A stretch of 64,000 nucleotides of DNA. Origin: Chamaecyparis obtusa (taxonomy: Eukaryota; Streptophyta; Pinopsida; Cupressales; Cupressaceae). Numbering within the stretch: the stretch's first letter is position 1; every line of letters starts with the position of its first letter. The position numbers and the translations under genes were made by a program. The stretch spans positions 226,001 through 290,000 of the forward strand of contig BSBK01006751.1 of assembly GCA_027943335.1 (NCBI GenBank), written 5' to 3'. Below the pieces are notes generated by a model that was given only the letters and a program-made list of their open reading frames with translations, made no database searches and was not told where the DNA came from. This document shows, one piece after another, positions 9,798 through 21,956 of the stretch.

Positions 9798-12790
9798 ATG
9801 AAAAGCCCTAGTACTTTGAAAGGAAAGAGACAAAGAGGGGAAGGGGATAAAAATGGTAAAAAATAAAAATTTGAAACAAAACAACCTAAAGAAAGGAAAT
9901 TGCACCAAGATTTGTTAAATTAGATGCTTGGATCAAGGCCCAAATCTAGAAATGCTGCACAACGCAAGCCAAATTCAGAGAAATTTGAGGATATATACAA
10001 GGATGTGGAAGATGTTTGGACCAGCATCAGAGGGTATAAATTCTTTATATTTCATTATGCCAAAAGGAATTATCATGAGGCAATTTGTAATCTATGGAAG
10101 ATGGATTTGGGAAAACTTGTAGTACCCAATGTCTTTGTAAATGTGGACCTTGTTAAACTCTTAGCAAAACATTACAACTTGGATCATAGAGTAATATTCA
10201 ACTTGCAGGCAGAACCTTTTATACATATTTCATGGAACGTGAGCAATGAAGTATTTGACCTGAATGAATTACTTGATTATCCTATGGCGCTTAAAGACTT
10301 GGAGGATGAGTATGTGAGGTCGGACATCACTTACAAAGAATGGAGACTGTTATTGCATAGGCCTAAACAAGATCAAAAATTGGTACCATTGAATACTGAA
10401 GATGTCCCTCCTTTTAATGTTAATTTGTTTGAACCTTGTATGAAATACACCTATTATTCAGTAGGACATGTAGTTGGTTCTGAGGTACCGAATTTCATGT
10501 CGATTGCTCCTATGGTGATTGTTGTAGATGTGTAATGTCACAATCCCAGAACTTTTGATTATGTAAAGTATCTTTTCATGATGATAGATATAGGATTAAT
10601 ATACATAAAAAATGACCTTCATCAGATTTATTTCAAGCATTATTTAGATCTTATGCACATGGTACTCTTTTATGGTCAAGATATGGGTATATGGCTAGAA
10701 GGACTGAAAATCAAGTAGATTAACAAAAAAAGGTAAGTATCTCCCAATCCAATTATGGACTTCAATTTGGGATTCTAGGTTCACAAACTCTCATTATGTT
10801 CACTTTGAAGAGTTATTAGTGAAAATCATTTATAGGATATATAATCATCCTTGTTATTACTCAATTTCTTATGAAGTTAAAAGATTCTTGAGACTAGAGG
10901 ATTTTGATGAAATAAAATTAGTGGACCACAATTGGGGGGACTGGTATGTCCACAAGAATTTCACTATGATTTGGGTCTTTGGTTTCAAAGGAGCACCCTA
11001 AAAATCACCTAAAATATTACCTGATAAAGCAACCTATTTGGAGATTGTTAGGCAAATTAACTATTCAAACTTCATGAATTTATTTGCATATCACAAACAA
11101 TCATTTATGCTAGGTACATTATATTCTGGTGACTATATTGTAATTGTAACCAAAACATATGATCTCATTCATCACAAAATGGCACAATACAAGTTGAGGG
11201 TGACCAATCCAAGGAAGGGATATGACCCTGAGGGTTATATCAATTATGCAAGAAGGAAGAAAAACATGGGAGGATATTTTTGTATCCCTTTTCTTGCAGA
11301 AGCTATCATGAGAAATCTAGAGGATGAAGAATTTGAAATGGCTATGGAGAATTATAATAATGATATTGAGCAAAATATAACAGAGATGCAAGAGATGGAA
11401 TATTTATCATCTATTGAGGAGCAATCTTCTAGTGAAGATGAAGGATAGACACAACTTGAATAAACTCCAAGAATGATAATTAACGAATATGAGGATTTCC
11501 CTAACAGGGAAACAAAATTAGCTGAGACACTAAATGTTGGAAGTGATGTGAGGCTATCAGCTTATGATTCTTTTGTGTTTAATGACCAGTTTGTTAAATA
11601 TTATGAATTTAAGACTTTTGTGTACAATTTTAAGGGCAAGACGCTGAGGGATTCAATCCCTATTGTTACACCTAAAAATGAACAATAATTGTTAAATAGA
11701 TTGAATATAGATATTGATCAAGAAATTAGTACAATGACACTAGAAAGAGGAAGGAATTTGTTGCAAGAAGTAGGGATTATGATATTTCTAGGATGGGATT
11801 TGAGTGTAGCTTTGGTATTCAATGGCTTTGTGCATAGCGATGATAAAAGCTATAAGTTAAATGTGGAAGGAGCGAAGGAGATTTACATAGGATCTACATA
11901 ATATTCTAATGAGGAGGCCATGTTGATATGACCATTGTATCCCCCCACAAGAAACCTACAATTCTTGACATAGAAAAAGAATTTAGACACACGATGACTC
12001 TCAAGGTGTGTGAGGTTGACCCAATAGTCACTACATATATTGATATAAATATAGCCAAGCTTAATAAAACTCAGATAAAATTGTTAGTGAAGGAAAGAGA
12101 CACCCTCAAATTGAAGAATGGAAATTTGTTGTTGGAAAATGCTACTCTTCGGGATAAGACTATGACGATAGCCCCAGGGAAAGTTCACAACTAAAGAATA
12201 ATTATGAGGAATTACAAAATAAGCATCAACAGTTGTTGTTACAAATGCAAGATCCTAGATTTGAAATAATTTGCATTCTACTTCACAAAAGGTTTGCTAA
12301 TATGATGACATAGTTTGATAACTTTTGGGTTTCCCATTACAAGAATTACAAGGCTATTATGGAGCATCAAAGATTAAAAAATAGATGGATACAAAACTAC
12401 ATGATGTATGCCTCAACAGAACTTTTGACATTAGGTCCATTTCGCATGCTAAAAAATTAATTGCTAAACACATCAAGTATTTTAAGGAATTGGAATCAGA
12501 GTATGAGGGATTCAATATCTCTGCATCAATGGGATTACCAACATTATGTGCTCAGGATGGGAATCTAAAGTATCAAATCAATTGGATGGAGGAATGCAAG
12601 GTATAATGAAGAATGCATTAGAAGCTATGAAGAATGATGGGTCATCACTTGATGAAAGCTACCATCACATGAAGAATATGATATAGATTGAGTTTGAAGC
12701 AAGGAATACCATCCATGATGTTGACACACATGAAGATAAAAAATATAAGGAGCATTTGTCACAGGTGTCTTCATAGCTGGATGAGGATAA
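9798..12790 (+). pseudogene. Pseudogene C, copy 1: unknown retroelement-like or repeat-borne gene
   Basis: I do not recognise the family. A long plus-strand reading path begins at ATG 9798 (basic Lys/Arg-rich start), passes stops at 9864 and 9921, and runs open 9924-10535. It continues in that frame to about 10780, shifts frame to 10819-11901, shifts again to 11928-12194 and ends in further fragments to about 12790. Visible parts are a middle segment ending in an acidic tail with SSSEDEG (11038-11448) and a Leu/Lys/Glu-rich coiled-coil-like segment (11928-12194). All eleven stops I counted up to 11901 are TAA or TAG where CAA or CAG would fit; at least four frameshifts follow. It is collinear and present in every array copy. 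It may be a gag-like or non-autonomous retroelement ORF; host origin is not excluded. Confidence 0.6.
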
Positions 12791-13267
12791 AATATGTCTT
12801 TGATTAATGTTGTTTATGTTAAGTTATTTATTTATTTTCTCAAAGGACTTAATGGAGAGGCATGACCTCTCTAAGTTTTCCTATATTATGAACTTCAAAT
12901 GTAATGTTTGAACATAAGAATTTAAATACTTTTATCATCATATAAGCAATACAATCAATACTTTTTCTCTTCAATTGTGTTGTGGAAAATTTTTCTCTAG
13001 ATCAGTTCTTTATTATTTTCAGTCCTAGTAATTGAATGTTGCCTTCAATTCTCTTATTAAGAATTGTTTATTGTCATAGCAATTTGAACATCAAGAATCA
13101 TTTTAGAATTTGTTGTCCTTGTGCTTATTTTCTAATTGGTCTCTTCAAGTAGGATTTTAACTCAATTGGACTATTCGTGGTGGAAAAAATATGATTATTT
13201 AGTATTGAGGGTTAGATAGTTGACAAATTTATCCAAGTGGTAAATTTTTAAAATTGTCTCATAGAGT
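12791..13267 (+). other. 3' flank of pseudogene C
   Basis: AT-rich sequence with T-rich runs, plausibly a 3' UTR or LTR end. No matching LTR to the leader at 8230-9797 was found, and no gene was recognised. Confidence 0.35.
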
Positions 13268-14090
13268 TATACATGAAGGTCTAGAAGGAAGGTGACTCTA
13301 TTGCCCAACGAGGAGAAGGCACTAGTCTTTATAGAAAATGATAAATATAAAGATGACATGGATATAAACAATATTAGTACCTCTCCTAGGTTACCTTTCG
13401 GTGATAAAGATATAGATCATACTCCTAACAATAATACATTATAGAGTATTAGATCCCCCCTTCTAAACATACCTCATTGTAAGAGAGTAAGAATGATAGT
13501 TTATGCACTTCTTTAGTTCCTCTTCCTTCTCCTATAGATTCTTCTCTTTATCAAAGTATTTTTAATAATGATATTATGCATTTCCTTTGTGATTTATCTC
13601 CTAACACAACATTAAGGATAAAGATCTTGTTAAACCATCTTCTTATTCCCAATCAAAAGAGGATTTGATTGATGATGATAGTGTTCTTAATCTCCCTAAA
13701 GAGATAAATCCTCTTACTATTACTCCTTATACGACACATTTCCATACACCTCAAGATGAAAGTCTTCCCCCTTCTCAGCTAAAGGCTTATTGCATTGTAG
13801 GTAATGACATTACTTCTTAACAAGGATATAGTGGACAAGGTGTTGGCATTCTTGAACAAGGAATATAGGTCCCTACAAATCCTCTTACATGAGTCACTAA
13901 GAAAGGTATTGGATTTATACCTCAAGCCAACATTCCTTATTTTCCTTCAATCCTATTGCTCCTTCATCAAAACCCAAACCTCCTTCTTTATGAATTCTTT
14001 TGCCAACTCCAATAGTTGTTAATACACCTTTAGATGATCATTTGGCCTTAGCTAAAAGAATATTTTAGAGACTTTAATATGATAATAAAG
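13268..14090 (+). pseudogene. Retroelement-like remnant with a G-patch-like segment, copy 1
   Basis: Several collinear plus-strand frames interrupted by stops encode acidic, Asp/Asn/Pro-rich protein. At 13791-13950 one frame reads a GYSGQGVGILEQG-type stretch followed by KKGIGFIPQ, resembling the G-patch found in some plant retrotransposon polyproteins. A Pro/Ser/Lys-rich segment follows after a frameshift. The 72-codon ATG frame at 13804-14022 is an out-of-frame shadow. Assignment rests on one motif seen by eye. Confidence 0.4.
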
Positions 14091-15157
14091 TTTGATTTCC
14101 TTTTTGTCATTTTCCAAAAATTAAAGACCATATAATGGGGTGACTACAAGAATTTGATTCCACTTATGGGGGACCTTTTACACTTTGTCATTTGTCCAAA
14201 AATTGGCTCTATGAAGCAAGGTCACACAAAACTATAATGAGGTAACGTTTCACTCCCCTTCTGGCCCCACTAACATCTAGACAATCAATCTTTTTGCCTT
14301 TTTAGTTTTCATTAGTATTTTTTTTGTGGTTTTCAACAAATTTTGTTGTTTTTTATTGAGAAAATAGTTTGTATATTTATTAATACTTAGTTTTTTTGTT
14401 TAAATGTTAAAAAAATGGTGCATATTATATTTAGATTTCTCATGTATTTTGTACGTCTAGATTTAATTTTTATTGGGTTTTCATTATTTTTTCTTTGTAA
14501 AAATGTAGAAACCCTATACACAAAGTGAACAAACAACATACAATAAAAAAATGAGCAAACTAGAATACAAACCCTAAACGAATAACTTAGAATATAAACC
14601 CTAAATAAATAACCTCTAGAGTAGAAACCCTAAACAAATAACCTCTAGAATAGAAACCCTATATACTTCAATTATACACATACAAAAAAAAACCTAGAAG
14701 AGAAACCCTCAACCCTCTTCATATCAAGTATAAACCACTATTTGACTCTTTACCCTCAATTGTGAACCCTATCCATGAGCCCTAGGTTGTAGATAATGTG
14801 CATTAAACAATCCATTAGATCTTAAGACCAAAATCTTAAATCTAGAGGCTCTATGCTCTATATAGTTGAAATCATATATGTGTACCTATATCCCTAAGTC
14901 CCAAATAAAGGTGGTAGGACCAAAAGCTTAAACCTATCCTATGTAATCAACCCTTAGACCCCAACCTAGGACACCTTGAATGCTAAACCATGTCGCATTA
15001 TTATATGTGCATGTCTATGAATTTTGAAACCATGTATTGCCCCTTGTACTTGCTCACATTATATGTGCATAGGAACCTAAACCATATTATCCCTTAAAGT
15101 TATCATCTTATAGATTCATCACGGGTTAGATTGATATGTACATCTAGGACATTAAAT
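14091..15157. other. Unassigned AT-rich sequence with AAACCCT words
   Basis: T-rich low-complexity sequence at 14280-14510 gives way to AAACCCTAAA-containing short repeats (14569-14660) and then to sequence that grades into the array at 15158. No coding signal was seen. Confidence 0.5.
14569..14660 (+). repeat. 27-29-bp tandem repeat starting AAACCCT
   Basis: AAACCCT(A/T) recurs at 14569, 14596, 14625 and 14654, followed in most units by AAATAACCTCTAGA. The heptamer equals the plant telomere word, but the units are too long and diverged to be interstitial telomere sequence. Confidence 0.65.
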
Positions 15158-16160
15158 GATAGATTGATCTTGAGTTAGATTGGATCCCCTTAAATAAGCC
15201 ATAAAGTATTAAGACCCCTTGACACATTCAACTATAGCATGGTCAATTAACACATTAAATTTTAAATACTCCCCTTACGTCATCCAATTAGGACCTCTTT
15301 AAACATGCATGCATGAACTAGAGACCATAACCTAGTTTAGAAAATTACATGATAGATCAATGTTTGATTTTAAACATGCACATTCCAACCTATTAGGACT
15401 AAAAGTTACTATTTAGAACCCTTAAAGGATGCACATGAACTATCTAGATCATGAACTAGGTTACTCCATGATAGATTGGTCTTCAATTAGATACTCCCCT
15501 CAAGACATCTTATTAAGACCCCTTTAAACATGCATGTATGAACTAGAGACCATGATCTAGTTTAGAAAATTATGATAGATTGATGTATGATTTTAAGCAT
15601 GCATGTGTCATCCTATTATGACCACAAGTTACCATCTAGACCCCTTTAAACATGCACATGAACTATCTATATCATGAACTAGGTTACTACGTGATAGATT
15701 GATATTCAATTAGATACTCCCCTTAAATAAATCTTATTAGGACCATGAGTTACCATGTAGACTCCTTTAAACATGACCATGAAGTATCTAGATCATGACC
15801 CAGGTCACTAAATGATAGATTGATCTTCAATTAGACACTACCCTTAAGTCATCCTAATAGGACCCCTTAAACATGCATGTATGAACTAGAGACCATGACC
15901 TAGTTTATAAAATTATGATTGATTGATGTTCAATTATAAACATGCACATTATATCCTATTAGGACCACAAGTTACCATCTAGACCCCTTTAAGCATGCAC
16001 ATTAACTATCTATATCATGACCTAGGTTACTACATGATTGATTGATCTTTGAAGTTAGATACTCTCCTTAAGACATCCTATTAGAACCCTTTTAAACATG
16101 GATGTATGCACTATAGACCATGACCAAGCTTACAAAATTGTGATCTATATTAATGTTTCA
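15158..16160 (+). repeat. Dimeric satellite-like array, alternating ~104- and ~119-bp monomers, copy 1
   Basis: GATAGATTGAT-type starts lie at 15158, 15351, 15470, 15574, 15693, 15814, 15917, 16036 and 16142. After the first gap of 193 the spacings are 119, 104, 119, 121, 103, 119 and 106, giving a higher-order period near 223 bp. Shared words include CATGCATGTATGAACTAGAG, ACCACAAGTTACCATCTAGA and CCTTAAGACATCCTA. It directly precedes pseudogene A. Confidence 0.85.
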
Positions 16161-16269
16161 TAGATTATATAGATTACATATATAGTTTTATTATTTTTTA
16201 AATGTTCCTTTAATTACATGTAATAATTCATTTTTAATAATTATATTGCAAGTTCACTTTTACATCATC

Positions 16270-18350
16270 ATGGATGAGTTTGACAATTATGATTTCCTTA
16301 ATTCACCACCACTACTACCTCCACATCCACCTCTACCTCCACCTCCACCCCCTCAGCCTCAACACCCTCCACTTTTACCTCCACCTCTACCTCAACATGT
16401 ATTCGACAAGGCTCGTTTGAGAGCCATAATTAATGATAATATAATATCCATTATAGATACCATTTGTGTTATACATAATTAGCCTTTTATTCCACCACAT
16501 TTAGTATTTTTTGCATCTTTGACACAATACACTATAGATAGGCATTGTACATGGAGATATCATATGAGATAGTATTATTTTGACAACATCTCTTATTGTG
16601 ACATCTTGGATCTAAAAATTAGCAAGGCCACTTTATCGCCATACTTCCATGATCCTAATACAAATTCCCCCATAACAATAAACAAGAAACACATATCTAT
16701 GAGGTGGTGTGTACATCGCCCAATTGTGGATAATTTTTGGGATTGATGGTTGATGGTATATGATCATCCACCACATGCGAATCAAAAAGTGCCTCTATAT
16801 TTTTTGAGGAAATTATATGTAGAGTTTTTTATGGGTTTAAAACCCAATAATTTTGACATTACATAATTCAAGGGGGTTGGTGGTGGCACACCCCAATAGA
16901 GGTTAGGGGCACAAGTTGACTCCATGAGACCTATGTGACCTCTACCTCTTTTGGATCCTCCCACACCTGCTATACTTGTACCCCTTAAACAATGTGACAT
17001 GGTATCAGTATTAGGAGCATTGAGTATACTCTTTACTATTTTGAGGGATTAAGCTAATAAAATGGCACCAGGTGGAGTTGGTGCTGACGATTGTGGAGGA
17101 GGGTCAGGTAGAGTTGGTCCCAATGCCCCTCCACGTGCATGGACACCACATATGTGCACAAGTTGCCATGGACATTATTATAGTCCAAGTGATGATTAGT
17201 TAGTTCTAGTACACATAGAGCATAAAAATATTTTGGATCATATGTAGATTTTATATGTACTTAGGATCATTCACTTGATCATCAAGCTACATAGGTACAT
17301 ATATGTACACTTATTGTGTTTAATTTGAACATGTACACTTTAAACTTTTCTAGTCATATAATATATGTAATATTTAAATAAAAGTTAATTAATTGTAAAT
17401 GCATGTACATGTACAAATGATAGGTACAAGCACGTTGACCTCTTCTTTTAATTAACTTAGCTTTTGGTCGACACCTGTGCAACAAAAAACACCTTATGGG
17501 ACCTATTAATTGAAAATTTTCAACATTGTATTTTTAAATTATTTTTTAATTTAAGTGTTAAACTTATTTTTCTAAATTTATTAGTGTTGTTACATAGAGG
17601 TCATCCAACTTCCACGTTGGATCCACCTAAGGTTAATATAGCTAGTGCTCCACAAGTGTCATTTGTAGTAGACGAGCCACCTAAGGTTATTTATAATTAA
17701 GAATTTTTATCTTTTTTAAATTGTCGACGTGTTACATACTTTAAAATGTTTAAATTTATGTATATGTCTATATGTACACATGTGTAGGTTGACATGACCA
17801 TCAAGATTAGTGTCGGAGCACATTTTAATGATCAAAGTGAATTACATCGGGATACATCCTTTTAGAAATTATTTTTATATAAGTATATATATAATTTTTG
17901 CGTGTCTTTTAGATGGATTAATTTTTTTATTATTTTTTGGTACATAGGTTCATGTTCTTATAGTTTTGTTTGACCTTTACAAAACCTTATTGTTGATAAT
18001 TTCAATGTTGATTATTCCATGCAAACAAAGTCCCAATAGGGATAACAAAGCTCTATGGTATTAAATAAACTAGAGATGTAAATGTGTATTGTATATGCTT
18101 CTAATGTATGTTCATTTCTCGTTTAAACAACATCATACAAGTCTTCATGACCACCAGGACATTGGAGGAGATGACCATATTGACATGGTAATTTAAATGA
18201 ATCTTTAATTTATATAAATTTTATTAAAGTGTACTAGATCATTTTGAATAGTTTTAAATATGATTTAAAGTCTATTTGTCTTGTACAGAGTGATTCAGAT
18301 CATCCTTGCTCACATGGATTGAAGAGGAGTCTTGATTTTAGGGACTCTTG
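16270..18350 (+). pseudogene. Pseudogene A, copy 1: proline-rich, apparently multi-exon unknown gene
   Basis: The family was not recognised. ATG 16270 opens with MDEFDNYDFL, then a Pro/Leu-rich tract (about 16300-16400), then a globular-looking segment. One reading frame runs about 310 codons to 17198 without a frameshift but with seven internal stops, TAG, TAA or TGA. Near its end are a Gly-rich stretch and a CTSCHGHYY motif. Smaller exon-like pieces follow, bounded by plausible splice sites: after TAG at 17460, after ATAG near 17598 (DPPKV motifs), after TGTAG near 17788, an exon near 18140-18188 before GTAATT, and a last one after ACAG near 18291 ending at a TGA. It lies between two repeat arrays and is convergent with pseudogene B. 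It may be the second gene of a DNA transposon or an unrelated captured gene. Confidence 0.55.
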
Positions 18351-19390
18351 ATTTAGAGACATTTGATAATTGGAAAATTTAGATTTTTAATTGACACATA
18401 AACTGATCATTTGAACTATGTATTTACATACTTTGCTAGAGGTTTGTTAGATTGACATTATGGATTAATCATTTGAACTATTTATCTTTATTGATCTATA
18501 TACATTTAACATATCTATTAGATTTTAGATAGTTTGTACCTTTTTACATGTTTTACTAGATGTTTGTTGGATTGATAGTTTGGATTGTTAGTTTTAGCAT
18601 TTCACTATTTCATGGAGTAGAGACACATGTTTATATATTTTTTTACAAACTTAAACATGTACATGTTTAAATTTAAATATAACAATGTATACACATACAT
18701 GTTTCTATACAATGAGTAAAAAAATACCTGAATGTAAAATATAACATATTAAACAAATTATGTTAGATATAACAAAATGAAGCAGTCATAAATATATCAA
18801 ATTGAAGAAACCATAACCATAAATAGTGCATTAAATAAGTTCAATAAGTGCATTAAAATGGAGCAACCTATGCATAAATATAACAAAAGCAAGAAACATT
18901 AACCATTACAGATAGATGCAATAGAACTCAATAATGCATTGAATATAACAAATTGATTACAAGTGAAACAATAAATAAATATCAATGCATATAACTTTAA
19001 ACAAGTTCAATAGCTCATTAAATATAACAAAGTAACATTGAGTTCAATAGTTCAATAACATAAAAATAAGTTCAATAGTTCATAAAAATCAGTCCACTTT
19101 ATAAATAGTTCGAGAATATGTTAAAATTGATTACAATTCAAGTAGATATTTGACCTTGTACTATAAAAACTTGCAACAATAAATGAATATTTAATAAGTA
19201 GCAAGAAACTTGTTGAAATTATATGTAACTAAAAACTTGTACAAATTAATTACACTAAATATCCATGTAAGAGCATCATGCTTACCATGTTAAAAATGGG
19301 TACTCATTAAGTTGTTCAACACCATAGTGTTGTAGGAGACCTACAACAAAAATTCAAAGATCTGTACAATAACTTAAAATTCGTTAGATT
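18351..19390. other. AT-rich spacer between the convergent genes A and B
   Basis: Very AT-rich with loosely repeated words such as ATATAACAAA, GTTCAATAG and GCATTAAA between about 18720 and 19090. No coding signal was seen. Confidence 0.5.
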
Positions 19391-19667
19391 AAAATTATAG
19401 GATATCTTAAGGGGATCTAAAATTACAATGTCTTAAGGGGATGCAGTTTTAAGATGGCCCAATGGGGTGCAATTTTAGGATGTCTAAAGGGGATATAAAA
19501 TTAGAATGTCTTAAAGGGATGCAATTCTAAGATGACTTAAGGGGATGCAATTATAGGATGTCTTAAGGGGATCTAAAATTAGGATGTCTTAAGAGAATGT
19601 AATTATAGGATGGCTTGAGTGAATACAATTGTAAGATGTCTTAAGGAGATCTAGGATTACGATGTCA
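19391..19667 (-). repeat. 26-bp minisatellite, ten units in exact register, copy 1
   Basis: The C of the CTTAAGGGG core falls at 19406, 19432, 19458, 19484, 19510, 19536, 19562, 19588, 19614 and 19640, always 26 bp apart with no indel. On the minus strand the core reads CCTTAAGACATCCTAT, identical over 16 bases to 16066-16081 on the plus strand in the satellite-like array. Confidence 0.9.
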
Positions 19668-20142
19668 AATAAATTGTATATCAATTTATTACAAATTCTA
19701 AAATTACACATATATGCTTACTTGTATTTATTTATTCCAATGTACCATCTACATCCTCTATGTTCTATAATGCGTCTATAATTGTCTCCTATCATTCTAT
19801 AGAAATTATCTACAACTCTTTACTATCAGGTTTCCCATGATATCTCACTAGATTTATATTTTTTGCCACAACCAAATGTGACTAGTGTATAATCTTCTTA
19901 TGTGTTTCATAGTCTTTGAATGGAGGCAATTTATTACTCCTTGTTAGATATTGTTGTGGACATGTGCCAAAAACCACCACCAAACCTATTGGCTAATGTT
20001 ATCCATCATCATCTTCTCAAGGTTGTACTAACTTATGTTTAGTCTCAAAACATTGAGCCAACCAATACTATGTTTCCTCTTCATTGTCCTTGGGTGAAAC
20101 AATAACATACACATGTCCAACAAACCAAATTAAAATGGTTAA

Positions 20143-20243
20143 CTGATATGTGACATGCATATGATTTTTATAATTTATATGTATATACATCTAGTAATTT
20201 AATGAAAAATCAATTGATATAAACTTATCAAAAATTAAATTAC
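20143..20243 (-). other. Candidate intron in pseudogene B
   Basis: On the minus strand the segment begins GTAATTTAATT and ends ATATCAG. Coding-like sequence lies on both sides: a Cys/Asp-containing segment before it and a segment with HVYVIVSPKDNEEE after it. The inside is AT-rich with stops. Confidence 0.45.
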
Positions 20244-21337
20244 CTTCTCGTACAAGGTATGAAACACAATCACAATCCTTTGATGCAAATAGTTGATCAT
20301 TATCTTCAATTATTGTTTTACATTGCTAATGTCTTTGAACAAGTGTAATTGATCTTTACTTCCACTCCTCCACCCATTTTGTATTCTCACAAGCATCCCC
20401 ATCACCTAAAATACAAAATTGACAAAAACATGCAAGCTCCCTTGTCCACATGGTCCATGTGCTTTTATCTGAACTCTTAAATGAATGACATTTTGTTGAT
20501 CCACTATTTGTCTTTGAATCAATTCTAGGTGGAATATTATTTTCATCAATTAAGCAAAAATATTATTGAATTGTGGACTTCTCATTTTATCCTACATATA
20601 ATTTTAAATTGCACCAATCCACAATCACATGTGCATCTTTAAATTTGACTACATCCTCAAATTGTATTTGCTTTATAGCAAGAATTCTTTTAACACATTT
20701 ACCAACCCCATCATGTTCTCCTTTACCATGTCCAACTTCAAAAAGCCTCTACATGTTTGGTATATTGGTTTACTTATGAGCCTTACTAAGCCAACAAAAC
20801 ATTCAATCATTCTTGAATTATGTTGTACAATTATATGACCATGTGAAATATTCTCTCATATGGATTCCTCATTCTCTTAAATTAATATAAAATATATTGA
20901 AATAATAATGATCAAACTCTGATGAGTGCATCTGATTATCACTCAAATAGAAATGGTACTCCCTCACAATTTTTATATCATCCTCTGCACTATCATTAAA
21001 CAATATGAAAAAACATAACCACTTGCATTGAATTGTAGTAGTGCTCTTGAATTTCCTCTTGTGGAATAAGAGTATAATTTTTTGCAAAGTCAACCATTGA
21101 TAGTATAGTTCTAATTATAAATATATTTCTACATGTGTGAAATTGACCATCAATCCATCTAGCACATTGAGAGTGTTTCACATATTTTGGAAAAAAATTA
21201 CTCTTGAATTTTGACATGAATGCATGTACACTAAGTTTTTTTTTGTGATTAATTTGCAACGCTTTCCAATTTTCCCATCTTTTAAAGGATACTCAACATT
21301 CTTAAATCTTTTTAAATTGACTAATTATTGTCCAAAA

Positions 21338-21535
21338 TCATTTCCAATACTTTCATGCATACATTCTTCTAATAATGAAAAATTCCCACAGCTAGTGTAT
21401 TGTCCATGTATACATGAACTTAAAAAGAAATTGCCCGATCATTTCCAATACTTTCATGCATACATTCTCCTAATAATGAAAAATTCCCACAACTAGTGTA
21501 TTGTCCATGTATACATGAACTTAAAAAGAAATTGC
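21338..21535. repeat. 101-bp tandem duplication inside pseudogene B, copy 1
   Basis: TCATTTCCAATACTTTCATG starts at 21338 and again at 21439. The two units differ at only about two positions over their first 95 bases. The length is not a multiple of three, so it shifts the reading frame. Confidence 0.9.
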
Positions 21536-21956
21536 CCATTAGATCTTTCACAAAACAAACATGCTACAAACTCCTTGATTATTTCAGGTGGCATATTAAT
21601 ATCACAATCCTGCATAATCATGTTAGCATGTAAAGTACAATGTATATATAAAAAATCATCATAGTAATAATGAAATTGCACATGTGTTTTACAACAACAA
21701 GATACATGTTGCTTGTTGATTTTCACATACCAAGGCTTACATTTTTCTAATGCTCTTTGACGTAGGGTAATATTTCCAAGTAACACAACATCATCTAAAA
21801 AAATTCTATAAAATTTAATTTAGGTTGTTTCTAATAGGTGTTTTGGACGAGGATCACAAATTTTGGAGCCCACACTTAATTTCAAAACATCTCTACCATT
21901 AGATGACACCCAAGTTGTATTATCATGCCAATATTTTTCAACCAAATATTTGATTT

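Noticed and set aside
9798..11901. TAA and TAG used as Gln (alternative genetic code)
   Set aside because: The stops fit Gln positions, but the same gene has several frameshifts, other elements here also carry TGA stops, and the NDUFB9 exon is an ordinary plant gene. Deamination decay is simpler.
14569..14660. Interstitial telomere repeat
   Set aside because: AAACCCT words recur, but in 27-29-bp units and not as contiguous heptamers.
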